From Apostichopus japonicus (lineage: Eukaryota; Echinodermata; Holothuroidea; Aspidochirotida; Stichopodidae), in NCBI RefSeq assembly GCF_037975245.1, contig NC_092566.1, positions 1,924,001-1,988,000 of the forward strand: a stretch of DNA of 64,000 bases. The letters run 5' to 3'. Each line of letters starts with the position of its first letter. Positions within the stretch are counted from its first letter, which is position 1. Both the position numbers and the translations under genes were made by a program. The notes beneath the pieces are model-generated. The model saw only the letters and a program-made list of their open reading frames with translations, did no database searches and was not told the origin of the DNA. Shown here piece after piece: positions 49,868 to 62,400 of this stretch.

Positions 49868-52251
49868 ATAAATTTTGCACTTTTTCATTCAGTGTTATGA
49901 CTCATTTTCAATGTAATATGATTTAATTAAGTATGTCAAGTTTTCCCCCCGAGCATGTAGATATACAGCGACTCGGCTCGTTGTTACTGTGGAATGAATC
50001 GACTCGTAAAATTTCTCAATTTTATAATTTGCTGGCATGTTAAAAGTTTTTCTTTTTACTGCTTTATTTTTGGCAATGTTAATAAAGATATTAATCAGTT
50101 GAATCTCATGTTTGATGAATTAAAGGGCACTATATTTGGGTAGTTGGGGGGGGGGGTGGGGTGGGGTTGGTAGATTTTGGAAGACTGCTATTGAGAAGGG
50201 GGGGGGGAGAGGTGGGTGTGAGGGAGCCAGTAAAGCTGCCTGTAACTCTAGTGCTTAATTCAGTACATTGATGAAACGTTCCTTTTTAATATTTGTTAGT
50301 TGTACAATTAGTAGTTGCAACAATTTTGTCATCATTTTGTGCTGATGGCAGTGATGGGTCTTCAGTGTTTGACTTGAGTTTGACACGAGTCATACCTTTT
50401 GGGGGAGATTGGACCCGAGACAAGTGTTTGTTGACTTGATTAAATACAACACTGGTGAGTATGTCTATGATTATTATGTATGCTTATGTATGATTATTAT
50501 TTCTCAAGCTATTTTGAACCCAATTGTAAGGATCTGATCCTGTGATTAGTGGCCATTTTCACCTCTTTATTTCTTGATTTTTCTAATTTTAATCTATTAT
50601 ATTCATTTGTATAGATTGCACAGGTGTTTGGGAAGAATAATGACCTTATCCTGGTAATTGGCTTGTATATTAACCTTTGATGTAATCTTGGGGTAACTTT
50701 GTTTTGGGTTAGTTGAAATCACATTGTCATTTTGATGTCATTTTGGTTACAACCTGTTTTCTAGACCTAATGGCAGGACATTAATAAAAGAGGCAGATGC
50801 TGTTTCCATCTGTTTTTGTACATTTTAGTTACCTTTATATATTTGACTACTATCTTTTATGTTGATTTGAGTCGTGGGTTAAACATGGTGGGAATGAAAT
50901 GTCAGAAATGATAGATCGTTTCAATCCTTTCCACCATTCCATCCCTTCGCGCTATCCCACCACACCATGATTCCACATATCTCATTATACAACACCTAAT
51001 TATATTCCGGCCATTTGATTGGTCAATTGCTCGTCGATTTCATGCAAAATCCGCTCTATTGCACTCTATGAAATAGAACCATGTGTTATACTTTTTTGAT
51101 AGCCCTTTTTTCAATGGTAAGAGAGCAGAGAAACCTGTCTGTTCAAAACAATCTGTTGCATGAGTGCATTTTACATCCAATTATATCCAAATTTGAAGGT
51201 GTTGTATAAAACAAATAATGAATGGTTTCCATTCATGCAATAGTGCAAATATTTCATTCGTTGAGAGATGTAATTTGTTCCATTCAACTCGGCTGCGCCT
51301 CGTTGAATGGAACATTCCATCTTTCAACTCATGAAATATTTGCACTATTGCACTCATAACCATTCATTATTTGTATACTGTTATATAAAAAACAGAAATG
51401 ATTGAAATGATGGTCACTGCAGAGAGTAAAGTTTTAAACTCTGTTACAACTATAAGACACTCCAGGAGACTTTGACTTTAATAAATCAAACTAGATTACT
51501 CACAGGATTAATTTCGTTATAAAGACACCATCTACATCCTTGGATTGCATGAGTTGGTTCAGAAACCTGCACTGAAAAGTGTATTAACCATGACTGGACT
51601 GTGACACTTTGCTTCGCTAACATAATAGATGTTCTCCAGCCTGGGAGGAGAGGGCATGGGTATATGGTTGTTAGCTTGGTTGGGTTAAACGGAACATTCT
51701 AAATCGTTCTACAGCTACCCACCGCTTACTCTCTTTCACTTAACTCTCCCTCTTACAAAACAATAAATAAATAAAAATAGAAAATAGCTGCAGGGAACTG
51801 TAAATATGACATTGGCTACTATTCGTAGCCCGTTTGGCGTATAAACTCGTAGGCTGTTGAAGGTCATTTTACCTGGGGTTGTAACTTTTGTTTCTTTCCG
51901 TCCAAGCCATGTAACATTCAAATAATTGTGTAATCAATCAATTACTGCATAATTAATATTACGGGACATATATGGGTACATCCAAACTTGGGATTGCTCA
52001 CATAAAACTCAAAGACAAAGAAAGAACAAGTCAAACTGCAAAGAAGAAAGAACACAATTGATATCAATTGTTTACAAATCTCTTTACTCTCCCGTAGTCC
52101 CTCTGCCTTCCTAGTTTTCAGTAGCCCTTCCCACCCCCCTCCCCCCTTACCCATCTCAAACCGTTCCGGTCAATTATTCCTTCCTAACATTCCTTGATCG
52201 TTTCTTTACGGTAAGGGCATTATTTACATTTCTACCTTAACAAAAGAGAAA
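49868..52251. other. Non-coding DNA between tRNA-like half and MINPP1 copy (duplicon B)
   Basis: Counterpart of 12437-15184 without the A hAT-like MITE; the empty site is near 51645. It contains the foldback element and homopolymer G runs. No exon is supported. Confidence 0.5.
51205..51372. mobile_element. Foldback element, duplicon B copy
   Basis: Same palindrome as 13794-13951, but the left arm reads GAATGGTTTCCATTCATGCA instead of GAATGGTTATGAGTGCAATA, so the outer stem is weakened. Confidence 0.75.
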
Positions 52252-55200
52252 TCAGGTTTTCATCTGCAGGTCCCTGACGACGCCGCCACAAATTTCATCA
52301 AGATCACATGATCCAACTTTCGACCGGAGGTATGACGTCAGAGTTGTTAGGTCGCAGTAGTAACTATCACATGGACCTATTTTCAGTGGTTGTTCATTAT
52401 GCGTAATTAGCACTTTGACGTCACCAACGGCGTTCGGTAATGTTGATCTTCCTGCACATCGGAAAACGGAAAAAACGATGTTCGCAGCGTATGGTGAGAT
52501 TATGCCACCGCGGTGCTCCCAGTTACCGTCTGACGGGTAGTTGTCCGCCGTTGGGATAACGGAGGGTCGGTAAAGACCAAGAAGAGCAAAAAGCCCTTGG
52601 ATGGTAGTGGAATGAGCAAATTTGAATATCTTCTTCGTTGAGGTGGATCTGACGAAATAATACGCAAGAATTAACAACAAATTCCGCCTCGATACTAACG
52701 GACAGAATAGATACACTGGGGATTGATAAATATTTCATGAATTCTCCGACAAATATTTATATATTACATAAATCTCACGGTTTGTTCACTAGATGCTGAT
52801 TTCTCCAATCTCGCATGTTTGAGGGTTCTTCGTGAGGGTACAGGAGGGGTATCACAAAACGGATGAAGAAGCATTCACAGGATAGTAACAGATAGAGACA
52901 AACAAATTAAACCAGTTTTTCCCTTTTGAGGCAAAGAAAGAGCGAGCGATAGTGGCGGCCGGGGAGGGGGGGGGGTGGGTTACTTGCATGTGTCTTGTGA
53001 AACACGAGAGGTGGGGATGGATGGACCTTGCAAGAAAACCGTGACTATATACGCAGATAACATGGAGAATGAGGAAATATTGCAACATTTTTAATGAAGA
53101 AAAAATTTTACCCGGATGCAACTGACGACTCAAGATGTGACGCGATGTCCTGCAACAGTACGCAGTAAGGGAGGTAATTAATTCGGTACCCGTAAGAGGA
53201 GTACCAATACTCTTGGAGGTCATACAGGTACTCCATGGAACAAAAAAATGGAATAAAAATGATCAGCAAATCCTACTCTTACAAAATTTTACAGGATTAA
53301 CGCGCAAGTGAAATTGTATTAAGCTTTCTGTTATAGAGATGTCCTTTGCATTGGATGGTAACATTTTGCCACCGCTGACCAAGCTAGCGTAATATTTACG
53401 CATAATAAGACACCTTTGGTTCCATGTGATGAGATTCGTTTGATCTACCATATGTTACACTAACGAGTAGTCAGCCGTTTAATCAAACAGACAATTTTAT
53501 GTCATACAAACGTTTCATGTGTCGCTTTATTTCTATAACGTATTATGCGCGCCATTTCAACATTCTTGATGCAAATTATATGATCGAAAGTAACATATTC
53601 TGTGCCAGTTACCTGGGCCTTCCATGACCAAATATGGTTCACTAAATTCAACCCAAAGTACCGTATTAACAACGGGAACCAACGGTTACCGAAATCATCA
53701 CGGTGCAGCATTTTAAAACTTCAAAATGATCATAAAACACCAAAAACATATATAAAAAACATCAAAAAACATAAAACATATCATAAATCATATGATATTA
53801 ATCATAAGTTATACAGGATGCTTTTTGAACCGTATATAGCTAGCTACATCCTTCATCAAAATGCGTAATATTCATTGTAGCTAGTGCAAATTCATTTCGT
53901 TTTTAGGCTTTTCGTTGACTTTAAAAACAAAATTTCGAATAAAACAATGAAATTTCTATCTATACTCTGAGTGCAACTTTCAAAGACTTGAGTATACGCA
54001 AACTCGCGATTATATCATTTTTAAGTCACCCAAGAAAGGACATGGGCACGGAAACCAAACAACTTGATCTAGCTTATGGAGCGTTGCATATACTTGCAAT
54101 CATATAGGCCTTCTCAGTGGCGTAGGAAGGTACTTTTGAGTGGGGGGGGCTGAAGACTGATGGCCGGCCTGGGGGAGGGGTCTAAGGGGAGGGGGTGTCC
54201 CCCTCCCCTTTGGAATTTTTTTGCATTTCCAGGGGGCCTCAGATGCAATTTGGTGCAATATAGCACACTTCAACCCACCCACTCCATTTTGTATATAATT
54301 TTGCATTTTCACCTGGCCTTAGATGCAATTTGGTGCTCCAAATGAGATTTTTTTCTCATTTGGAAATGAAAACGGGGTTTTCCGACTTGCGAAGCGGGGG
54401 GGGGGGGGCGGAATGATACTTCCGCCCCTCCACATTTTCACTGGGGGGGGGGGGGCTGGCGCCCCCCAGCCGCCCCGGTTCCTACGCCCTTGGGCCTTCT
54501 CATACTTACAGGTTAATTATTTGACTTACGCTTGTATTCATAGTCTAATTTGATTCGTACTAATTGTGATATTAATATACTTACCAAGCGTCATGCTTAA
54601 GTCACCGGTATAATCTAAACGTGAAATAACGTGATGTAAGACTTCTTCAACGAACGGACTATTCTTGAAGTTGTAGAATTCACGGGAATGCTCTTCTATA
54701 GCAATCGAATCTTTACAAATTCCACTACTAATTTTGGGTAATAAAAGAGGATCGTGAAGAATAGGTAGCCAGTCTATTTCCGCGTCAATTTTACCATCAT
54801 TCATGACCAGTATCAATTTATCTTCATCATGCTTAGGAGTAATAAAACGGCATTCCTTACATAATCCAGAAATGAATGCCTCAGCACTTTCTTTGGTTCG
54901 ATTTGTTTCGGTCGATTGGAAAGAAGATTGGGTAAAGATTGAGACTGGATTCCGAAACAAAGAAAATAATCTTCCGGAGTATCTCGCAGAAATTTCTAGT
55001 AATTCATTATATCCTTTATCGGTTAAGCATTCTGCTTTTTCTACCGTAAATCTATCCAGTGGTTCATCTTTAAGGTATGCAAACTCTTCATTTATTCTGC
55101 TTCTAGCTATTCGCGAGAAGAAAGTCTGGTATGTGGTTATTATACGCTGCTCGGGATATCTAGACCCATGTCTTTGTATACTGTAAATACCAACAGGTTG

Positions 55201-55428
55201 ACAAGATGAAGTAGTTTTGTCTTCACCTAAAGTTGAAGCCAATTGAGACCAAGAAAGGTTTGTAGGTAAACCGTGTGTTTTCTCCAGCGAGTCGTTATAA
55301 GACGTAAAAACAGAAAACATAGGCCGAGTAGGTGAGTTATGCGCTGTGCATGTAAGATAAGTTGTAACTGTCAGAAATAATACTTTTAAATATGTTAAGA
55401 AGACATATGCTTCGGCAACGGACGCCAT
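52252..55428 (-). pseudogene. MINPP1: MINPP1-type phosphatase copy with broken exon 2 (duplicon B)
   Basis: Exon 1 (55428-54585, RHGSRYP kept) and exon 3 (52648-52252, HST kept) are open and match copy A closely. Exon 2 survives only as 53238-53112. A 105-bp deletion, matching A 16183-16287, removed its first 96 bases, the acceptor AG and nine intron bases. The next AGs are poor: joining exon 1 at GGAG|TACCTG runs into a stop at once, and only a weak AAG|AGTATT site keeps the frame. Intron 1 also gained a hAT-like MITE. It is most likely a recent pseudogene, or a gene making a product lacking part of the middle domain. Confidence 0.8.
54115..54492 (+). mobile_element. Non-autonomous hAT-like MITE, inserted only in duplicon B
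   Basis: The ends are CAGTGGCGTAGGAAGG and CCGGTTCCTACGCCCTTG (12 of 14 outer bases pair as inverted repeats), flanked by a perfect 8-bp duplication GGCCTTCT (54107-54114 and 54493-54500). A has one GGCCTTCT at 17202-17209 and no insert. It lies in intron 1 of the MINPP1 copy, about 90 bp from exon 1. Confidence 0.92.
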
Positions 55429-55467
55429 TATCCTTTATGTATTGCTATGTAACAGAAATTACATATA

Positions 55468-55475
55468 TATTTATA
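55468..55475 (-). promoter_or_regulatory. TATA box candidate for the MINPP1 copy (duplicon B)
   Basis: Minus-strand CCTATAAATATATATG, unchanged from copy A and about 40 bases before the ATG at 55428. The pseudogene may still be transcribed. Confidence 0.35.
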
Positions 55476-55479
55476 GGTG

Positions 55480-58400
55480 CAGGCCTACGTAGTTAAAGCT
55501 AAGAGTACTTAAGACCAGCAGAATATATGTACCAGATAAACAAACCGCTGACGTTATAGTTCGGCTGTAAAATTTATGCGTGTCACGTGTAAGATGTGCC
55601 TATGATGAATGCTCAAGTGACTTATTGGAGGATGGTAGTTGCGAGGTAATTAATGCAAGCTTTACAAACATGATTTGCTACCAGCGAAAATACAAAACAT
55701 TAATTCACACACTGACTCTAATTACCTCCGTCCTATATTAGTTTGGAATTCTTGATCGTATATTGCTATGAGTCTATAGTATCTATAGTATGTAATGCGG
55801 AAAAGTACCGTATTAGCAAAAGTCACCCAAGGTAAAGCATGCATACGAAAACCCAAGTATTATACATAACTTGATCAACTCTCAACCTCAGTACCCTTCT
55901 GCATACATACGAGAGTGTTATGACGGTGGCGTATTAAGTGAGGTATTAAGAGACCCTACGCAAAGGGGAATATAGATCCAAGGCATATGCAAAGAGAATC
56001 CGCGCACGTTACTACTAATACTAGCAGTAGTTTAGTTTACCCTGAATTTAAAAGTTGACTTGGACGGTGACTGTACAGTGTCAGTATAGCGATGTTAAAA
56101 TCGGGGAAGGCCGCTGTACCTACATTAGGAGCCGCAATTCCAGTGTATTGTTACAATGTATAGTATAGACGCGTTTATGATTTCCCTAATGCGGATTACA
56201 ATTGACAAGTCAAATTCACACGTGGATTAGCACGCAGACACGAATCGACTTGGGGTGGGGGTGCGTAGGGGTGTATATCCCTCTTTTCGACCCCCACAAA
56301 CACAACCTAGTGTGTCTGCCTAATGATAGACCTAAACCTTATAAATGTGCCTCAGAATGCACCGTAACATATACATAAAAAAGACATTTGCATGCGTCTG
56401 AAACATTGTTCGAACAAATTACTTATTGCATATTCATACGCTCGATCTCTGAGAATCAAACAAAAATACATCGCAATGATTGTCACCTGGATTATTCACT
56501 GCACAATCATTTCACCCACACCACCCACTCATCCCCCATCTCAAAATAGATCCTAGACACTGGCTGCCTGAGGCTTTAAATGTTGCAGCACATACGATTG
56601 TAAAGTTACCGAAATATGCACAAGAACGATATGAACAAGACATCTGCATGCGTCTGAATAATTGTTCGACCAACCTTACTATTTGAATATTCACTCGATC
56701 TCTGCGATTGGTTTAAAATTGGCCAAAAAGGTACATCGTCATGATTGTCACCTGTTTATTCACTGCACAATAATTGAACAGCGCCATCCCACCACACCCC
56801 AACCCAAAATAATGTGCAGTTGCTATATTTGTTACACGTGTTCCTAGAATTCAGTTGCATTCGCAAACCCATGGAGCTATAAACAGACTCCATGGCAAAC
56901 CGTGGCACCGTTTACTTGTCAATAAGATCCAGGCTTTACACCGAAGGCGATTTTCATATGAAATCCACTTTGCTTTTAGAGAAATAATGTTTCACGTGCA
57001 GTGTTGTAACGAGGGTCATGATTTGGGTCCATACATTTTAAAGATGAATTGACACGGACGAATTTCTGACGAGTTTTGTCCCCTTAAATATAATAAATTG
57101 AGTCATTAATTCGACTCGAGTCAAGAAAAACACTGGAAGTGATTCGACTAGACTGTAAAAATCAAGTAACTTGTGACACGTCTGCTATTTCGATTAGCCT
57201 ATTTTGAGAATTGTATCTTTCTCATTCAAAAGTCATATACACACAAATAGCATCAGTATTTCTTCGTGTTTACGTCCATAAATTTTTTGTTGCCAAAAGC
57301 ATTCGCAAACTATTCTTATGTGAAAGTTGGCAGGACGCATCGATATCTTTCAGTGCATGTTTATGACAACTGTTTCTAAAAGTAAAAGTTGAACAAACTC
57401 TTTCGAGAATAAGCACTTATTCTCAATCTATTAATGATTAAACTTTACATACACTTTATGAAAGTTTAAATCTAGTAAACTTTCAATTTAAAGCTTTATA
57501 TCTTTTCTTTTATATCTATTAAATATTTAATTTAAAACTTAAATATCGAAATTGATTTAACTGTTTTTAAATGTAATACGCTTAAAAAGATTAATCTTCA
57601 AATCTGTAACCTTTTCATACAAAACACTAACTTCCTTTTCCAAACCACTTGACATGGTGTAGTTTAAATTGGATAGTGTTCTAATCTAGCACGAGTGATC
57701 ATTGTTAAGACTGAAGTGTTTCTGTAATTTCATTGCAAAAACACACGTTTCCTGAAACCTCTTAACCAAATATCTTTTTGGTTTGTCCGTGCTTTAAATT
57801 ATTCACTTTATTATTGTGTAACAGGGTTGATTTATCACTCCCCCCTCCCCACAAAAATTAACTAAAGTATTTGTTATTAGTCGGCGGGCGACAACAATAA
57901 TTTTGTTGCTGTATAACACCTAAAGACGAGTCAATAAGTTATCGCTCTCTCCTACTTTACAGGTAGGTTGATGAATATTTATGGTCATTTTAACAAACAA
58001 AAAACTAATCATTAAATGTAAAACATGTTACTATCCTAACTAATGGTAAATCAGAGTGAATGACTCTCAACTGTAGTAAATATCAGGATAGAAGTAAATC
58101 GTCGATAGCACACCGAATGTTATAAGTTGCATGTTAGTATAGTCCAGGTGGCGACGATCGCCTGCACTTGTACCCACTAACACGTTGTATTACTGGTTAT
58201 ATTTCGTTATTAATTCAGCCTTTCATTAGTTATTCTTATGATAATCCAGTGCTAGGGTGCTCTAAGGTTGATTTATGGCATGTGTGTTTTACCTTGATGC
58301 AAAATTAAGGGTTTAACCAGAATTATTGCAACCTCTATGAAAGTCAATTCAAAAGGCTGTGGATTAACATGGACGTACGTACGTACGGTTGACCGCCAGT

Positions 58401-59486
58401 TGCTATACATTGTTCTGCGCATGCGCAGTCAGTATTAAGTAGGGGAACCGCCTATTATTGTAGGAAATCCTCATTCAGGGACCGTCTGAACAGTTGTGTC
58501 ATTAGTTTGTATTGTTTTGGGCGGATTTAGGGTAAAGTGTAATTGATTGAAGAAATTTTACCATTGTTTTTCTATGATTTCTTTCCACTGTGATTATATG
58601 CAAAATGGAGACCGAGATAAGAATGAGTTAAAATAATAAATTTGTTGCTGTATAACACCTCAAGAGGAATATATACGTTATCGCTATCTCCTACTTTACA
58701 GGATCCTGGCCACCCTGTAACAATTTTATAGTGTTCCAAAAATATTGCCTACCAGCTATCACTGCACACACATACAAAAGAAAACCATATATGAAGTAAT
58801 GTCGTTTAGACTATAGGGGCCATAGAGGCATGGAGTCATTCTCTTAAAGCAACCCCTCCCCTCCCCTCCCCCTACCCCATCCACTCGAACCAGTTTAGTA
58901 TCATCATCCTGCGGCATACCTTGTGATGGACACGCCGTTCCGGAAATTTGGCGATACATAGCCTACTCAAATTTGATCAGAGAGTATATTCCAAGTTCAA
59001 TGACCACCGAGCAGGGTGTTTGGGAGTGCCTGTGAATAACTTTGCCCATGAATTATCGGTGATGACACTGTTTGCAAATTGAAACAAGTATTTCCTCACG
59101 GTAAATTAAATATAGAGTTTGTGTAGGGAGGAAGAGAGGAGGGGTTGGCATTGACCTTTACACTTTACGAACATTACACTTTTATGAACACGCCCATTAA
59201 ATAATCATTTTTTATCCCATGTATGCGCCGCATGGAAAAGTTCTGGAAATTTCCGTCGCCACTTGGCTTCATGAATATAATTCATTGGCTGAATATAATC
59301 GATACAACTTTTACGACTATACGTTTGTCATTTTGAATTTCACATTGAAGAGGTCATCGACAGCTTCCGTAATCATGTGGTTTTCATAGACCAATGCCGA
59401 TCGTACAGATTTATTTGGAAATACTGACTGTTTCATTTGATGTTTAGACTTTTAATTGCGATAAAGCAAGAAAGGATCTGGGTGAC
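55480..59486. other. Non-coding DNA between MINPP1 copy and SRCR-MAM copy (duplicon B)
   Basis: Counterpart of 18190-22146 with the same dispersed repeat (56385-56810) and the same 72-bp direct-repeat pair. Many small indels distinguish it from A. No exon is supported. Confidence 0.5.
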
Positions 59487-62400
59487 ATGATGTTTCTCTT
59501 TCTTGTGCTATTGATTCAGGTCTGCGGTTTGTGTCTTTTAGGTGAGTATCTATTTCTCTATCAATCTGCAAGTAACTATACATTATATATTTCCAACACA
59601 TTTATGTTTACGTTTCTATGAAGAAATAATGAGGGGCTCGTAGGCAGTGCGTTGCCTATTGCATAGATATTTATAAAGTACTGTAGAAATATTATGCCGG
59701 CTCAGTGGCATAACGAAGGACGAATATGCGAAAGGGGAGTGGGGGGGGGGGTAAGGAATGGGATTGTAGGAGGTACAAATATGAGAAAAAATACTGGTGC
59801 ATAGTTTTTCATACATGTTGTGTTTAAAGAACACAAATATACCAAAGAGTACATGCAAATGCCAGGATTCAAACCCTGTTCAAATACTAATCGGGATATT
59901 TAAGATACATTTTTGATTAACTTGTATTAGTTAAAAGTTAAGACGGCAACAAGGCTAGCATAAGTATAGTGATGATTCTCTCGCCATCACATACATTTGC
60001 ACAGAACACAAGTGTTTATGTTTGTGGCATTAATGCCAGAACAGGTTTATAAAAACTTCAGCCAGTTCCGAGTTTCTTTTAAAACCAAATATGAGCACAG
60101 TCCTGAAACATTAGTTCATTCTACCGCATTAAATTATTCCGTTGTATTATGTCGATGCCGTATACCCAGTGTACAGTGCAAATGATCAAGGATGTTTACA
60201 CTAAACGGACATAGGGATAAATTAATTCATTACAACGCGACAAATGATTGCATTTTCGATTAAATGAAATACATTGTTTGCATGTAGAGACCCTGGCATC
60301 CGTCAGCCAATTGTCATAACGTGATATAACTAATCATACTTGTTTTGTTGATTCAATTTATAGCGGCTGGTCAGACGTCAACGGTATTTAATACCACTCA
60401 ATGTAAGGCTTGTTTCGTCATTTTATCTTTATAATGCATTATAGAACCTTGTAATCCTGGAACACATCCGGACAACATAACATAACATAAACAATTACAC
60501 TGCATTGTTTCTATATTACATAATTCCTGCACAAAACCTTTAGACCACCAAAGATGTCTTTCAACTGTTTTTTACTTATGCATTTATTTACAACATTGTG
60601 ATCTTTCGTGCTTCTTAACTAAGTTATTTATATTAACTAAGTTATTTTATCGATTACCTCAGTTTATCGATCGAAAAACAGAGTTAACGGCGATAAACTC
60701 GGTTTTTCTAATTATTCCATATATGGCTTGCCATGAACGTCCCTCATTATTGCGATTACAACGAAGATGTCAGTGTACAATGCCAGGGTTTGTACAACAT
60801 TTCTTCTCCTCTCTCTCTCCCCCCCCCCCCCCCCAATACAATGTGCGTTACCGGGATACGTGCTCGTTTATTGCTTTTAGCGTTAATCAGGAGGGTTAAT
60901 GTACATACTAGTGAAGGGAGGCGGAGGGGGAGTCGAAGGAAGGGTCAGCCTGCTCGTTAAGACCAGAATCAGACACGGCAGTATACGAGTTTACCAATTT
61001 ATCCAATGCAGACAAGTAGAAACAGCATCAAGCCAAATATGTCAATTACAAGTTGTGCCCTCGAAGACAGGCCGTCACCATCGCACAACCGAGTAGCCAA
61101 AAAAGACCAAACTTAACTTTACATCATCGTTAAACAATGCAAACGGACGAAATTATCTTCTCTCATTCTAATAAAAACCTTGCTTCTTAAAATTCTCACA
61201 TGCAACTCGAACCCAAGCCAAGCCAGGATGGTGCTATTTGCACAAACTCAGGGCTAACAAGTGCATGAATGTTCTTAATCTTTAACATCAAAACCCTGGT
61301 TTACTGCAGAGAAGTGACTCTAGCACAAAAATATACGTAATTAAAAACATGTATACATAAGAAAAGTAAGAATCAATAGTAAAACAGACTTAACGGATGA
61401 TATTTAAGCTTTAGTTTAATGATGTACCTACAATATCAACATAAGAGAAGTAAGGCTGTAGACAAAGGGGTTCTGCTGACCACATGCTGCCCAAGTAGAC
61501 CATGCTATGAATAATTCATGAGTCAGTCAAATACAGTAGAACAATGCCATTACTATACCAGGGACATATTTTCAACTCACTACACCAGTAATACATATTC
61601 CCTGAACAGATGGGTCTACTACAAAGGAATGTAAATGTAGATCAACCCGGGTAACATAATACATACCGTTATTATTATTTTTATACAGAGACACATAAGA
61701 CGGAAATCAGCTTAAGTTTTGTTCTTCGACGAATATAACCTGTCTTTTAAAACAGTTGAAGTAAACTTCAGTCAATTCCATCAGACGACAATCGGCAGAA
61801 ACACTTCAGTTTCATCGATAAAATGAAATTACAGGACATTTTTGTATCTCTTGTCATTAATTTTTGACAAATGTGTGCTAATGTCTAAATGTGTGATCAT
61901 CCTTTTTTTCCCCATATATAAATGGGTTGTTGGTGGCTGTTTGTCACGAGTGACAAAAGAGCAAACAAGGGGCAAAGCGGGCCCCAACTACGTCGAGAGG
62001 CAGTGGGATATGTGACTTGACTTGGAGGGGCAAGTCACAAAGATACTTAAATTTATCAATATGGATCCTCTGTATGAGTATTTCAAAGAATGAATACCAG
62101 TATTGGAATTTTTATAAGCAAAGGTATTTTTAATTTTAAGAGACAAGAGGGCACTTCTGAATATAATTTTCAGTTTACTTTATAAATGATCGATTCAAAA
62201 CAGTGTGAATAACACTATTTGTGCTTATGTACCTGAATATCAATTATAGTTTCCGAGGGTAACATCAGCGACATCCGACTCATCAGCGGCGAGAACTTGT
62301 CCAGTGGACGGGTGGAGGTACTATACGACGGAGAATGGGGTACGGTATGTGACGACGGCTGGGACATAAATGATGCTCACGTAGTTTGCAGGTATCTGGG

